The notes: generated by a model from the sequence alone, not told the origin. Counted from the first letter of the stretch, positions 1 to 5,899 are shown. The stretch: DNA of 13,506 nucleotides from a bacterium (GCA_919901855.1 CAKKQC010000070.1:1-13506), one strand, 5' to 3'. A program made the numbers and translations.

Positions 1-111
1 GGCCTCCACGTGCCCGCCCGAGACCAGGAACCACGTGTCGTAGAGGTCCCGCGGCGCGCCGCCGCGGGCCAGCCGGTTGGACAGTAGGGAGAGCGACCGT
101 TGGGGGATCAC
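1..111 (-). pseudogene. AbiEii-type toxin, C-terminal part only (apparent N-terminal deletion; cut by window edge)
   Basis: A frame opens with GTG at 111 inside a GTGA overlap (108-111) with the AbiEi stop, the usual coupling of an AbiE pair. Within about 22 codons it already reaches the motif GAPRDLYDTWFLVSGG, which in AbiEii nucleotidyltransferases (DUF1814 family, ~270-290 residues) normally lies near residues 175-210; in the two intact copies of this window it is at 178-183 and 201-209. The GGT...DxD nucleotidyltransferase motifs expected before it are absent. The first residues, M-I-P, match the start of the AbiEii at 2797. I infer an internal deletion of roughly 450-500 bases joining the gene start to its C-terminal half, so the product should lack catalytic activity. 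A short unrelated family cannot be excluded because the 3' end is outside the window. Confidence 0.6.
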
Positions 112-941
112 GTCCGGCCCGCCGCCAGCAGTTCCTCGCGCGGCACGTTCAGCCTCAGCCGCCAGCGCCGCAGGTAGGGCCCCTCCGCCGGCACACCGGG
201 GTCGAGCCGGGCATACGCCGGCGACAAGGCCTTCCGCAGGGACTCCAACTCGCCGGCGGGCGCAAGTGCCAGCGTCTCCAGCAGGTACCCGAGCCGCCCC
301 ACGACGGCGGCCACCCCGAGCTGGACCGCATATCTCGCCATCAGGGAGGCGTTCAGGGCGTCCCGGCGCATGGCGAGCCCCTGGGCCACCTCGGTCACCC
401 CGCCGCACAACTCCGGGCGCCGGAGCCCGTCCACGACGGTCCGTTCCGGATCGCTGACACGCACCCGCTCCTGCTTCCCCACCCAATGGTCCGTGAGACC
501 GAACAGGTCCCGCGACCGGCAGGCCACGAACCGGAACGCGTACCCGCCAGCCCTGACCGGCCTTCGCGCATGCACCGTGGACACGGTCACGACGAGCCGG
601 GGCTGGGTGACCATGCCGTGGATCTCCATCGCCGTGCCGTGCGATAGGTAGTAATCGCAGCTCCGCACGAGCGCCCGCGCCAGCAGGAATGGACTGCCGG
701 AGAAGGTGCGCTCGCGCCCGAGTTCGAATGGCACGAGCTGGAAGAGCCCGGGCGCCGCCCGGGCCACGACGCCGCGGTCGACCATCTGTCGCGCGAGGCT
801 CCGGGCCGACACCGCCGAGAGGCCCGTGATCCTGCGCACATCGGCGATCCGGAACAGCGCCCGCCCCTGCTCATGAAGCCGCACGACCAGCCCGGCCGAC
901 CGTGGCCCAAGCGTTTTTGTAGCATCATGTGGTCTATGCAT
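108..941 (-). CDS. abiEi: AbiEi family antitoxin / transcriptional regulator (copy 1)
   Basis: A 277-residue protein of the AbiEi family, the antitoxin of type IV AbiE systems, which also represses its own operon. Residues ~28-70 form the N-terminal winged helix-turn-helix (FRIADVRRITGLS...GLFQLVP). The C-terminal antitoxin domain follows, with YYLSHGTAMEIHGM at 97-110 and the family signature VSDPERTVVDGL at 162-173; it ends in a WRLRLNVP-type tail. The start at 941 has a G-rich stretch (AGGGGGG) about 12 bases upstream; no closer start is in frame. The stop overlaps the GTG of the downstream AbiEii remnant by four bases. Because that toxin seems to have lost its catalytic half, this looks like an orphaned antitoxin. 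I see no convincing operator palindrome upstream; only a weak TAGCA/TGCTA pair (920-924 and 946-950) is present. Confidence 0.85.
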   Translation of the reverse strand: MHRPHDATKTLGPRSAGLVVRLHEQGRALFRIADVRRITGLSAVSARSLARQMVDRGVVARAAPGLFQLVPFELGRERTFSGSPFLLARALVRSCDYYLSHGTAMEIHGMVTQPRLVVTVSTVHARRPVRAGGYAFRFVACRSRDLFGLTDHWVGKQERVRVSDPERTVVDGLRRPELCGGVTEVAQGLAMRRDALNASLMARYAVQLGVAAVVGRLGYLLETLALAPAGELESLRKALSPAYARLDPGVPAEGPYLRRWRLRLNVPREELLAAGRT

Positions 942-975
942 CTAGTGCTATTCCCCCCCTCTACCCCGCGTCCCG

Positions 976-1003
976 GGAATCTTAAAATCTAAAGCACGTC
1001 CCC
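976..1003 (+). repeat. REP-like 28-base dispersed repeat, copy A
   Basis: One of three direct copies in the window (also 1406-1434 and 4398-4425). The shared core is GAATCTKAAAATCT followed by AARGCRCGTCCCC. This copy is the most diverged (TTAAAATCTAAAGCACG). It lies 34 bases upstream of the AbiEi start at 941 and just before the DUF4038 fragment. The style recalls repeats linked to REP-associated tyrosine transposases, but no such transposase is in the window. Confidence 0.7.
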
Positions 1004-1010
1004 TGCGGTA

Positions 1011-1385
1011 ATGGGCGCCGAAGGCGCGGGCCAGATGCGCCACCTCCGCGCCCTCATGGAATCGCACCCGTCCCGCGAGCGCAGGCCCGACCAGTCCCTG
1101 CTCGCCTCCCCCGCCGGCTCCGGCCTCGACCACACCCGGGCGATCCTGTCCGCCGACGGCCGCTGGGCGATGGTCTACGTCCCGACCGGCCGGCCGGTCA
1201 CGGTCCGGCTGGACAAGCTGTCCGGCCCGTCCGTCAAGGCTTCCTGGCATGACCCCCGGACGGGCGGCGTGGAGTCCGCCGGCCGGCGCGCGAACCGCGG
1301 CGAAGCGGAGTTCGACCCGCCCGGCTCCCCCGGACCGGGGAACGACTGGGTCCTGGTCCTGGACTCGGTCCCGCGCCGCGAATGA
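1011..1385 (+). pseudogene. C-terminal fragment of a DUF4038-type (apiosidase-like) glycosidase
   Basis: The 124-codon frame contains QMRHLRALMESHPSRERRPDQ, then GSGLDHTRAILSADGRWAMV, YVPTGRPVTV, KLSG, WHDPRTGG and, near the end, PGPGNDWVLVL. This is the typical end of DUF4038 proteins, where a TIM-barrel glycosidase is followed by a putative collagen-binding beta domain (about 450 residues in full). Only the last ~115 residues remain; the catalytic barrel is missing. An ATG at 1011 gives an open frame, but no ribosome-binding site or promoter precedes it. The fragment is bracketed almost exactly by repeats A (ends 1003) and B (starts 1406), which suggests that those repeats mark the recombination ends. 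It has no functional link to its TA neighbours. Family assignment is from recognised sequence; the decay history is inference. Confidence 0.7.
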
Positions 1386-1405
1386 TGCCTGACGTCACCG
1401 CCCCG

Positions 1406-1434
1406 CGAATCTGAAAATCTTCAAGCGCGTCCCC
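1406..1434 (+). repeat. REP-like 28-base dispersed repeat, copy B
   Basis: This copy reads GAATCTGAAAATCT, TC, then AAGCGCGTCCCC, one base longer than copy C. It begins 20 bases after the DUF4038 fragment stop and ends 34 bases upstream of the DUF433 gene, in the same orientation as copies A and C. Confidence 0.75.
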
Positions 1435-1456
1435 ACCGGCCTTCACGGAACGGTGA

Positions 1457-1462
1457 TACGAT
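1457..1462 (+). promoter_or_regulatory. -10 box (TACGAT) of the DUF433 gene, near-leaderless spacing
   Basis: TACGAT matches the -10 consensus at four of six positions and lies six bases before the ATG at 1469. That spacing implies a transcript starting at or next to the start codon. No good -35 is visible 16-18 bases upstream. The intervening AGGGCC is too close to the ATG to serve as a ribosome-binding site. Confidence 0.4.
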
Positions 1463-1468
1463 AGGGCC

Positions 1469-1678
1469 ATGAACGAACTGATCGTGGCCGATCCGGGCAT
1501 CTGCGGGGGAGAACCGTGCGTCAAGGGCACCCGCATCCCGGTCAAGGTGGTCCTGAGCCATCTGGCGGCGGGGGAAACTTCCACCGAAGTGATCGCCAAC
1601 TTCCCCGCCCTCAAGGATGCCGACATTCGAGCCTGCCTCGAGTTCGCGTCCTATCTCGCAGCCGAACGGGTGGCGTGA
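1469..1678 (+). CDS. DUF433 family antitoxin
   Basis: A 69-residue DUF433 protein, the usual antitoxin partner of DUF5615 (PIN-like, VapC-related) toxins. The family signature is complete: DPGICGGEPCVKGTRIPVKVV at residues ~8-28, then LAAGETSTEVIANFPALKDADIRACLEFA. The length is normal. It is expected to bind DNA and repress its own operon. The stop overlaps the GTG of a DUF5615 start by four bases (GTGA, 1675-1678), the normal coupling for this pair, but the toxin breaks off after ~17 codons. The antitoxin therefore seems to have outlived its toxin. It is one of the few intact plus-strand genes here. Confidence 0.88.
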   Translation: MNELIVADPGICGGEPCVKGTRIPVKVVLSHLAAGETSTEVIANFPALKDADIRACLEFASYLAAERVA

Positions 1679-1725
1679 AGCCGCCGATCCTCCTCGATGA
1701 GAATGTCAGCCTTGCCCTCGCTCCT
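1675..1725 (+). pseudogene. DUF5615 PIN-like toxin, N-terminal stub
   Basis: Starting at the GTG that overlaps the DUF433 stop, the frame reads MKPPILLDENVSLALAP, the typical first strand and helix of DUF5615 toxins, in which the LLDEN aspartate is an active-site acid. After this point the family similarity ends. The frame stays open to 2079 only by running antisense through the AbiEii gene, which gives a meaningless low-complexity tail. The toxin (normally ~110-120 residues) has lost about 85% of its length, so it should be inactive. The break at ~1725-1735 probably marks the junction with the AbiE module to its right. Confidence 0.7.
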
Positions 1726-1818
1726 TGTGGGGTGTCCGGGTGCGGGAAGAAGGGACCGAATCCACTTCCTGACAGGCCCCACATCCCCCCCGCACCTTCG
1801 GCCCCTGACTTCTCTCCC

Positions 1819-1976
1819 TTACCTCTTGTACCACCCCACCCCGCACAGCACGATGCCGATCACCCACACCAGGACGTCATCCACCCATTCGCCTCCGCCT
1901 TCCCTCTTCTCAGCAGGTACAGGCCAATGGCGCTGAAGATGAGCCCGGCCAGGAGTGTCGAGGGACTGAAGCTCAT
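1819..1976 (-). pseudogene. Small membrane protein, frameshifted, coupled to AbiEii copy 2
   Basis: An ATG at 1976 overlaps the AbiEii stop by four bases (ATGA, 1973-1976). The frame gives MSFSPSTLLAGLIFSAIGLY plus LLRRGK, a clear transmembrane segment with a basic end, then derails to a stop at 1860 (38 codons). In the neighbouring frame the reading continues as WVDDVLVWVIGIVLCGVGWY and ends with a basic KR and a stop at 1819, a second hydrophobic helix. Joined, they make a ~52-residue two-helix protein; one lost or gained base at about 1895-1912 explains the break. The first helix recalls a family of ~70-80-residue membrane proteins with a similar SAIG motif, so a middle segment may also be missing. 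Function unknown. It could be a sequencing error rather than decay. Confidence 0.5.
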
Positions 1977-2797
1977 CGCGGCTTGTCCCGCCCACCCGGC
2001 CCCTTCCATGGCATCCCCGGAAGGAGCGCGAGCAGGGCCTCCTGCACCAGCGCGGCGCCGCGCGGGAAGTCGAACGTGACCCCCGGCGGCAGCAGGATCG
2101 GGAGGTCGTCGGTGAAGCCCGGCTGGGCCATCTTGCCGGCAAGGTTCCTCTCGAACATCGCCCGCGTGATCGGCCCGCCCGCCGCCGTGTAGGCGCGGAA
2201 GATCGCGACGATCGCCGCGGAATCCGCCCCCGCTTCGAGCGCAACGCAGAGGTCGTACAGGTCCCGCCCCTTCTTCCGCTGAAAGAGCGCGCGCAGCTTC
2301 GTCGCGAGCAGCTCCTCGACCTGAAAGGCCGTGATCTCGGCCGCCCCACTCCACCAGCGGGAATCGACCCGGAAGGGCATCCTCGCCGTGCCACGCACCG
2401 CCATATGCTCCCGCGTATTGGTCTCGATCTTCAGCTTCAGCCTGACGAGGGGAGGTATCTCGGACTCGAACCGGTAAATGAGCCGTACGCCCTGACCCTG
2501 CTCCCGCTTCGGCTGGCCGAGCCAGCCGTCGAGCCGCTCGCGGAGGCGCGTCATGATCGGCCCGAAGCGGCCGGCACGCAACTGGACAAGGTCGATGTCG
2601 TTGGAATAGCGCCGGGCAGGGGCGAAGTGCAGTTTGTGAAGGGCGGTCCCCCCGCGCAAGGCGAGCTCGCCTGCGAGAACCGGATCGCCGAAGATCTCCA
2701 CGAGGGCACGCGACAGCACGAGGTCCTGCTCGACCTGTTCGTCGGTCACCCAGCGGGTCCGCGCACGCCACTCCGCGATGAAATCGGCCGGAATCAT
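1973..2797 (-). CDS. abiEii: AbiEii family nucleotidyltransferase toxin (copy 2)
   Basis: A 274-residue DUF1814/AbiEii protein, the toxin of a type IV TA pair. Related MenT enzymes add nucleotides to tRNA; the target of this one is unknown. Visible motifs: RGGTAL at 48-53 (nucleotide-binding turn), SNDIDL at 65-70 (metal-binding aspartates), EELLATKLRAL at 161-171 with the conserved lysine, and GRDLYDL at 177-183. All expected active-site motifs are present, so the enzyme should be active. The ATG at 2797 is chosen because it overlaps the AbiEi stop (ATGA, 2794-2797), matching the family's coupling; an upstream extension would run into AbiEi. Its own stop overlaps a small membrane-protein start, forming a three-gene operon. 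Confidence 0.9.
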   Translation of the reverse strand: MIPADFIAEWRARTRWVTDEQVEQDLVLSRALVEIFGDPVLAGELALRGGTALHKLHFAPARRYSNDIDLVQLRAGRFGPIMTRLRERLDGWLGQPKREQGQGVRLIYRFESEIPPLVRLKLKIETNTREHMAVRGTARMPFRVDSRWWSGAAEITAFQVEELLATKLRALFQRKKGRDLYDLCVALEAGADSAAIVAIFRAYTAAGGPITRAMFERNLAGKMAQPGFTDDLPILLPPGVTFDFPRGAALVQEALLALLPGMPWKGPGGRDKPR

Positions 2798-3585
2798 GGC
2801 TCCACCTCGATGGCGGTATTGACCCGGACGTTCCATTTCGCATTGTGCGTCAACGCGGCCCCGGAACCTCGGGGATCGAGCCGCACGGCCCCCGGCTTGC
2901 GGGCGCGAACGAGCCTGGCCAGACCGCCGCTCAGCCCGGGATGACCGATCCGATCCAGCAGGTAGCCGAGGCGCTGGACCACCGGCCATTCCTCTCCCCG
3001 CTTGGCCACCGCAATGAGCCTGCCGGAATCGAGGCGCTCGGCCAGCTCCGCGAGCACGGCGGCGACGTGATCCAAGGAGCCGGCACCCTTCCGGTAGCGG
3101 ACGAGATCATAGGCGGTCATCTCCGGCGTCGATACCGGCATGTGGCCGCTGGCGGTCTTCACCGGCTCAGTCACGGCCAGCTCCATCCGGCGCCGGAAGA
3201 AGAATCTGATCCTGGCGCGCCCCACCGTCAAGGACCTGAGTACGGCGCCAGCCACGACCTGAAACTCCTGCGGCGACTGGTGAGCGGCGCCATGGATGGC
3301 GGCGGCGCTGAGGAGGCCGACATAGTACTCCACGCCGTGGAAGCGCATCAGGTCGTCGATCCACGAGGTGGGAGGCAACACGCCCATCTTGCGGTGCTCG
3401 GGATCGACGATCAGGTAGAAGCCGCTGCGGGGCATGGCCAGCCAGCCGTTCTTCCGGAGGCGGCGCAGCGAATGGTATACGGCCACCGGAGACGACTTGA
3501 GCGACGCCCGCGCCTCGGCCCGCGTGAACGTGTGCCGCCCCCGGCCCAGGAGTCCCTCCACGTACGCTCGAGCCTTGATTTCCAT
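2794..3585 (-). CDS. abiEi: AbiEi family antitoxin / autorepressor (copy 2)
   Basis: A 263-residue AbiEi protein from the ATG at 3585. Residues 1-62 are a winged helix (HTFTRAEARASL...RLRKNGWLAMPRSGFYLI). The antitoxin core has YYVGLLSAAAIHGAAHQSPQ at 87-106 and VSTPEMTAYDLV at 151-162, the signature of a different AbiEi subfamily from copies 1 and 3, which carry DPERT..DGL. The frame is open to 3801, but the upstream part is low-complexity and antisense to G-rich repeats. An ATG at 3600 is possible, but it would lie inside the -10 box (TATGAT, 3596-3601); 3585 is ten bases beyond it. A 6-bp inverted repeat across the -10 box fits autorepression. The gene ends in a 4-base overlap with AbiEii. 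Confidence 0.85.
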   Translation of the reverse strand: MEIKARAYVEGLLGRGRHTFTRAEARASLKSSPVAVYHSLRRLRKNGWLAMPRSGFYLIVDPEHRKMGVLPPTSWIDDLMRFHGVEYYVGLLSAAAIHGAAHQSPQEFQVVAGAVLRSLTVGRARIRFFFRRRMELAVTEPVKTASGHMPVSTPEMTAYDLVRYRKGAGSLDHVAAVLAELAERLDSGRLIAVAKRGEEWPVVQRLGYLLDRIGHPGLSGGLARLVRARKPGAVRLDPRGSGAALTHNAKWNVRVNTAIEVEP

Positions 3586-3595
3586 CTCTTTGCAT

Positions 3596-3625
3596 ATCAT
3601 AGCGTTTACCGCTATATTCGGCCAA
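3596..3625 (-). promoter_or_regulatory. Promoter and putative operator of AbiE operon 2
   Basis: On the minus strand: -35 TTGGCC (3620-3625), 18-base spacer, -10 TATGAT (3596-3601). An inverted repeat ATAGCG-N5-CGCTAT (3599-3615) covers the -10 box and spacer, where a dimeric repressor would block polymerase. The start codon at 3585 is ten bases past the -10, so the leader would be only a few bases long. Confidence 0.55.
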
Positions 3626-3655
3626 GTACCCATCCCTGCGCCGCTTGCTCCCTCA

Positions 3656-3693
3656 CCTCTCCCTCCCCCTCTTCCCCTCCCCCCCCCCGCGCC
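3656..3693 (-). repeat. G-quadruplex-capable tract, copy 1
   Basis: The minus strand carries G-runs of >=5, 4, 5 and 3 bases separated by 1, 4 and 1 bases. The same 33 bases recur at 7161-7193; this copy has five extra Gs in the longest run. It lies 71 bases upstream of the AbiEi start at 3585, just beyond the promoter. Confidence 0.7.
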
Positions 3694-3708
3694 GAGCGTC
3701 TGCGCTCG

Positions 3709-3738
3709 CCCTGAGTGAGGCTTTGCGAACCGAAGGAC
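3709..3738. repeat. CCCTGAGYGA...CGAAGG intergenic repeat, copy 1
   Basis: CCCTGAGTGAGG followed by CTTTGCGAACCGAAGGA matches the second copy at 7526-7553 (CCCTGAGCGAA...TCGAAGGG). It is preceded by a small hairpin GAGCG-TCTG-CGCTC. The style is common in intergenic repeats of GC-rich genomes; no coding role is seen. The surrounding gap 3626-3782 otherwise holds only pyrimidine-rich DNA and one CCGAAGTC motif at ~3752. Confidence 0.5.
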
Positions 3739-3782
3739 GGCAGGATGCCGAAGTCCTCTTCCTGCGGAGGGGACCACGGGGG

Positions 3783-3815
3783 TTGACCATACTACTGTCA
3801 CACAGTAGTATGGTC
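3783..3815 (+). promoter_or_regulatory. Promoter with a perfect 14-bp palindrome ahead of a truncated ATPase gene
   Basis: TTGACC (3783-3788), a 17-base spacer and TAGTAT (3806-3811) form a plausible sigma-70 promoter on the plus strand. A perfect inverted repeat, GACCATACTACTGT (3785-3798), CAC, ACAGTAGTATGGTC (3802-3815), covers both boxes. The layout resembles the palindromic promoters of the intact ATPase genes, although the sequence is unrelated. It leads directly into the ATPase C-terminal remnant. Confidence 0.55.
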
Positions 3816-4067
3816 GGCATTCACCTGCGCACCAAGGACCGGGAGGAGATCGACTTCCTTATCGTGCGCGACGGCGTCCCCTGGCTTCCGGTGGAGGTCA
3901 AGTCGGGCGACCTCGCGCCCTCGCCGAGCTGGCGCCGCTTCTCCACGCTCCTGCCCTGCCGGCGGGGGCTCCAGATCGTGAACCGGCCCGCCTGGGCGGC
4001 GCACACCATCGGAGACATGCGCGTGCTGGTCGCCGGCGCCGCCGAAGCCCTCCGCTACTTCGCCTGA
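3810..4067 (+). pseudogene. C-terminal domain remnant of a DUF4143 ATPase (85 codons)
   Basis: From an ATG at 3810 the frame reads 85 codons: HLRTKDREEIDFLIVRDG, then PWLPVEVKSGD and a tail to 4067. This aligns with residues ~319-400 of the ATPases at 5902-7104 and 9705-10907 (LRDKQHHEVDF...VRDGSPWFLVEAK). The acidic residues and E-V-K of the PD-(D/E)XK-like motif are kept. The whole AAA+ part (~310 residues) is missing. A promoter with a palindrome is retained directly upstream, which suggests one internal deletion joined the gene's 5' control region to its 3' end. The ATG overlaps the -10 box, so the true start, if any, is unclear. It may be a dead fragment or a free-standing nuclease-like domain. 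Confidence 0.65.
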
Positions 4068-4106
4068 CATTCCATCCCCTCTCCCACCCCCCCGCCGTCA
4101 GGGGTA

Positions 4107-4153
4107 GGAGTTTTCGGGTCCCCGAAAACTCCAAGGCGTCCGTCATCGGACGC
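4107..4153. repeat. Two-hairpin intergenic element, copy 1
   Basis: Hairpin 1 is GGAGTTTTCGGG (4107-4118), TC, CCCGAAAACTCC (4121-4132), a perfect 12-bp stem. Hairpin 2 is GCGTCCG (4136-4142), TCAT, CGGACGC (4147-4153). The same order, GGAGTT...AACTCC then GTCCG-TCNT-CGGAC, recurs at 7314-7373 with different but still paired stem bases. There is no T-run on either side, so a simple terminator is unlikely, although it lies between a plus-strand fragment and the end of a minus-strand gene. Confidence 0.65.
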
Positions 4154-4356
4154 ACCAATTCATCGATCCCCACCACCGCCAGCCCGACGCGGAAGAGGCT
4201 CCCCCGGAACCTGAGCAGCTCCGACCTCACCTCTCGCCGCTTCCACCAGCCAGCCAGGATCGGCTCCGCCGAAGCATAGTCCCACGAGATCCCGGACCCG
4301 AGGGTGCAGGGCCGCGTCAGGCCGAACGCCCGGGGCAGGTAGCTCGACGACCTCAT
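4134..4356 (-). other. Possible decayed small gene in the 4068-4445 gap
   Basis: The minus strand has an open frame from an ATG at 4356 (starting MRSSSYLPRAFGLTRP) with protein-like stretches such as GSGISWDYASAEPILAGWW and RFRGSLFRVGLAVVGIDEL. It then runs through the hairpin element and into the antisense of the ATPase remnant, so no natural end is visible. The VGLAVVGIDEL segment is similar in DNA and protein to the tail preceding 5840 and to the 56-codon ORF at 7554. I do not recognise a family. No ribosome-binding site is evident. Apart from this, the two-hairpin element and repeat C, the gap shows nothing. Confidence 0.25.
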
Positions 4357-4397
4357 CAGAGCTCAAACCCACCGCACCGCACCGCCCTGCGCCCCCT

Positions 4398-4425
4398 GGA
4401 ATCTGAAAATCTGAAGCGCGTCCCC
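4398..4425 (+). repeat. REP-like 28-base dispersed repeat, copy C
   Basis: The core GAATCTGAAAATCTG followed by AAGCGCGTCCCC is nearly identical to copy B. It ends 20 bases before the stop end of the minus-strand ATPase at 4446. It is in the same orientation as copies A and B, about 3 kb away. Confidence 0.75.
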
Positions 4426-4445
4426 GAACCACGAACCATGCGCCC

Positions 4446-5804
4446 CTACGCCTCCCGCGAATCCGGCAGGTCCAGCAGGAAACGCCACGCCGGAACGACG
4501 TCGATGGTGCGACCCCCGGCGGTCACCCGCTCCCCCTCGCCGCTCGTGACGATGGTTCCGGCCTTCAGGCCAAGCTCCCCCATCGCTTCGCCCAACGCCG
4601 TGGTTTCACGCTTCCGTGTCAGCGGGTCGGCGAGCGACCCGCACACCTGGACCAGCATCCGCGCACCCGTTCGCGGGAGCACGATGAAGTCCACCTCGCG
4701 GCCGGTCCTTGTCCTGTAGTAGTGGATGCGCGTGTGGACCCGGCGGAGCGCGGCGAACACCATGTTCTCGAGCAGATGCCCCGAGTTCAGGAGGATGCCC
4801 GATGCCACCGAGGTGACGAGCGCATGGTCCACGCAGTAGATCTTCCTGGGATTCGCGTTGCTGCGCGCCAGCGACGCATCGAAGAGCCGCACGCCGAAGA
4901 GGAGATACGCGTCCTCGAACCAGTCGAGGTAATCCGCCACGGACGACTTGGGGACCCGGTGGCCCAGCGACTGGAGGTATCCCGTGAGGCGATTGAGGGA
5001 GGTGAGGGACGCGATGTTGTCCACGAGCCGGTGCGCCAGATCGGTCACCGCCCTCGGATGGGAGATATCGTGCCGCTCGACCAGGTCGCGCAACAGGATG
5101 GCGTGGAAGTACTCCTGATGGGTCCGGATCCTGAGGTCCCGGGTCATTTCCGCGACCTCGGGGAACCCCCCGGTCTCCCGGTACTCCTCGAACGCCTTCT
5201 GCACCAGAAGCCGGTTCTTCGTGGACAGGGCCCGGCCGCTCTCCAGCCCCCTCCGGCCCAGGAACTCCCGGAACGAGAACGGGAACAACTCCCAGGACAG
5301 CGCCCGTCCCCGCATCTGGGTCGCGATCTCCTTCGAGAGCATCCTCGCCGAGGAGCCGGTGAGATACACCTGGCATTTCTCGGTCCGGATCAGGCGGTCC
5401 ACGAACGACTCCCACCCGGGCGCCGCCTGGATCTCGTCGAAGAAACAGTGAACCGTTTCGGCGTTCTTCTTCCCGGGGTAGAGCGAGTAATAGGCCTCGG
5501 GAATGAGCCCCAGACGCCCCCGTAGAAGATCGTGCAGGCGGTCGTCGAAGAAGTTCAGATAGAGGATGCTCTCCCGTGGCACCCCGCCGTCAAGGAGGCG
5601 CCGGATCATCTGGAACATGTACGTGGACTTGCCGCTCCGGCGCACCCCGATGCAGACCGCGGCCTTGCCGCGAATCGTCTCGATGCGCAGGGCCCGCGGC
5701 ACCCCGGTTTCCAGCCGGGCCTCCTGGAAGTCCAGGATGATGGCCCTGACGGTTTCCACCATCGGGTCAGCACTGGTAGGATTAGTCACCGGTTTAGGCC
5801 CCAT
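4446..5804 (-). CDS. AAA_14/DUF4143 ATP-binding protein (ATPase 1)
   Basis: A 452-residue member of the AAA_14-DUF4143 family, abundant bacterial and archaeal ATPases whose cellular role is not established. Residues 53-61 (GVRRSGKST) are the Walker A loop, 119-126 (HCFFDEIQ) Walker B, and 148-155 (LTGSSARM) the sensor segment. A helical middle precedes the C-terminal PD-(D/E)XK-like domain with GREVDF at 368-373. The usual E-x-K is replaced by LVQVCGS (384-390), as in one DUF4143 subfamily, so nuclease activity is doubtful. The ATG at 5804 abuts a perfect palindrome and gives a near-leaderless transcript; M15 (5762) is the alternative but lacks a ribosome-binding site. It is divergent in sequence from ATPases 2/3 and has its own promoter, so it is not simply in their operon. 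Confidence 0.88.
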   Translation of the reverse strand: MGPKPVTNPTSADPMVETVRAIILDFQEARLETGVPRALRIETIRGKAAVCIGVRRSGKSTYMFQMIRRLLDGGVPRESILYLNFFDDRLHDLLRGRLGLIPEAYYSLYPGKKNAETVHCFFDEIQAAPGWESFVDRLIRTEKCQVYLTGSSARMLSKEIATQMRGRALSWELFPFSFREFLGRRGLESGRALSTKNRLLVQKAFEEYRETGGFPEVAEMTRDLRIRTHQEYFHAILLRDLVERHDISHPRAVTDLAHRLVDNIASLTSLNRLTGYLQSLGHRVPKSSVADYLDWFEDAYLLFGVRLFDASLARSNANPRKIYCVDHALVTSVASGILLNSGHLLENMVFAALRRVHTRIHYYRTRTGREVDFIVLPRTGARMLVQVCGSLADPLTRKRETTALGEAMGELGLKAGTIVTSGEGERVTAGGRTIDVVPAWRFLLDLPDSREA

Positions 5805-5843
5805 CCGGTAACTATTGTTACCGGTCTATGGTATACCTGTCAA
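5805..5843 (-). promoter_or_regulatory. Promoter and palindromic operator of ATPase 1
   Basis: On the minus strand: -35 TTGACA (5838-5843, full consensus), 18-base spacer, -10 AACAAT (5814-5819). A perfect inverted repeat CCGGTAAC-TATT-GTTACCGG (5805-5824) covers the -10 and ends directly at the ATG (5804). A second short palindrome GGTATACC lies in the spacer. The transcript would start within a few bases of the start codon. Confidence 0.65.
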
Positions 5844-5899
5844 GCCCCCGTCGGCCTTGGCCAATCCTCCACCCCCACCACCGCCACCCCCACCCGCCC
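5840..5899 (-). other. Remnant of a short coding tail with motif VGVEDWPRPTG
   Basis: Between the stop of ATPase 2 (5902) and the promoter of ATPase 1, the minus strand reads VGVAVVGVEDWPRPTGA and stops at 5840; the TGA is part of the -35 box. The same motif ends the 56-codon ORF at 7554 (RLVGIENWPRPAG). It is either the tail of a lost small gene or a 17-codon ORF from a GTG; there is no clear ribosome-binding site. Confidence 0.3.

Noticed and set aside
3586-3801. N-terminal extension of AbiEi copy 2 up to 3801
   Set aside because: The extra residues are low-complexity Gly/Arg from the G-rich tract and would include the promoter and palindrome; AbiEi proteins begin with the winged helix.
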